64,000 bases of DNA from SVFI01 sp045588655. GTDB taxonomy: Bacteria > Bacillota > Clostridia > Lachnospirales > Lachnospiraceae. The stretch is taken from NCBI GenBank assembly GCA_045588655.1, contig JAZNEP010000004.1, forward strand, positions 30,635-94,634, given 5' to 3'. A model generated the notes under the pieces. It saw only the letters and a list, made by a program, of their open reading frames with translations, was not told the origin of the DNA and did no database searches. Positions 63,692 to 64,000 of this stretch are shown here, in pieces. Position numbers and translations under genes: made by a program. Each line of letters opens with the position of its first letter. The first letter of the stretch is position 1.

Positions 63692-63776
63692 ACGAGTCTG
63701 AATCAGAATAAATATGCATAAAAAAGAAGTTTGTAGAAAAGAAAACAAAAAAACTTAAAAAATTACAAAAAAGGTG

Positions 63777-63806
63777 TTGACAAAACCATATTATGAGTGT
63801 TAGACT
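63777..63806 (+). promoter_or_regulatory. Probable rRNA operon promoter
   Basis: TTGACA (63777-63782), 18 bases, TAGACT (63801-63806), preceded by an A-rich tract (about 63721-63771) that resembles an UP element. The 384 bases after the last gene hold only the terminator, this promoter and the leader. Confidence 0.55.
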
Positions 63807-64000
63807 AACATTCGTTGCGGGGCAAGCGAGTAGCACAGTGAAGTCGCAGGCACAGCAACAGAACCTTGACAAATAAACAGCAATGCAACCCTGAAAATTC
63901 TAAGAGAACGGGAAAGAGATTTCCCAAAGAATTGTTCAGAGAACAAAACCTAAAAAAGTAAAACGGTTAATAATTAGCTAGAGTTAATTTTGACCAAGGA
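63807..64000 (+). other. Probable 16S rRNA leader, cut by the window edge
   Basis: The untranslated run AACCTTGACAAATAAACAG, CAACCCTGAAAATTC and TTTTGACCAAGGA resembles leaders before 16S genes in Lachnospiraceae as I recall them. No 16S start motif is reached before base 64000, so this is inference. Confidence 0.5.

Noticed and set aside
63866..63871. TTGACA as a second rRNA promoter
   Set aside because: No -10 box lies 16-18 bases downstream; the segment reads better as a leader motif.
1..64000. Prophage, insertion sequence, integron or CRISPR array
   Set aside because: No transposase, integrase, phage structural gene or regularly spaced repeats were found by reading.

Overview
The window looks like a chromosomal segment of a low-GC, spore-forming Clostridia, most likely a Lachnospiraceae. 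The evidence is AGGAGG-type ribosome sites, a forespore sigma factor (sigG), a SpoVB-type flippase, YesN/YesM two-component sensing of sugars, secreted FN3/BIG2 proteins, and the secG-rnr-smpB-ssrA order typical of Firmicutes. The genus cannot be fixed by eye. I see no prophage, insertion sequence, CRISPR array or tRNA gene. The right edge runs into the promoter and leader of what is probably a ribosomal RNA operon whose 16S gene lies just outside.

Layout. 1-3.6 kb: one-carbon folate genes fchA and folD, then an unusual fusion of a (p)ppGpp-hydrolase-like HD domain with a YaiI/DUF188 domain, then truA. 3.7-9 kb: sigG, a secreted BIG2-CAP protein, a GH3 glycosidase divergent from an AraC regulator, and a small HD hydrolase. 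9-20.4 kb: an HtrA protease, an LtaS-like enzyme, argJ, a heterodimeric ABC exporter, coaBC and a glycosyltransferase. 20.4-27.5 kb: a GntR-ABC cassette with a striking operator-promoter, then DAHP synthase, a SpoVB-like flippase, mnmA, a small helix-turn-helix protein and a PHP phosphatase. 27.5-38.6 kb: lower glycolysis (gap-pgk-tpiA, gpmI, eno), interrupted by three secreted proteins and an HD-GYP response regulator. 38.7-44 kb: a chemoreceptor, then secG, rnr, smpB and tmRNA.

44-54 kb is the most system-like region. It holds a YesN/YesM two-component pair, a lipoprotein sugar receptor, an ATPase, two permeases, a second YtfQ-like receptor lipoprotein, and an overlapping gene for a membrane-anchored coiled-coil protein. 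The first receptor gene is preceded by direct repeats spaced in multiples of a helical turn and followed by a long hairpin that probably sets receptor excess. The second receptor lacks the codon bias of the first, so it may be a sensor rather than a bulk transport receptor.

54-63.6 kb holds an OmpR-type regulator and, about 6.5 kb later, a HisKA kinase with a lipoprotein. They are possibly a separated cognate set. Between them lie a metalloprotease-like lipoprotein, a DUF6688 membrane protein, a DUF554 protein (antisense, overlapping), an OPT transporter and a PqqD-like protein.

The clearest mechanistic observation is at the left edge. FolD has alanine where the cyclohydrolase lysine normally sits, and the gene directly upstream encodes the separate cyclohydrolase FchA, so the pair probably divides what one bifunctional FolD usually does.
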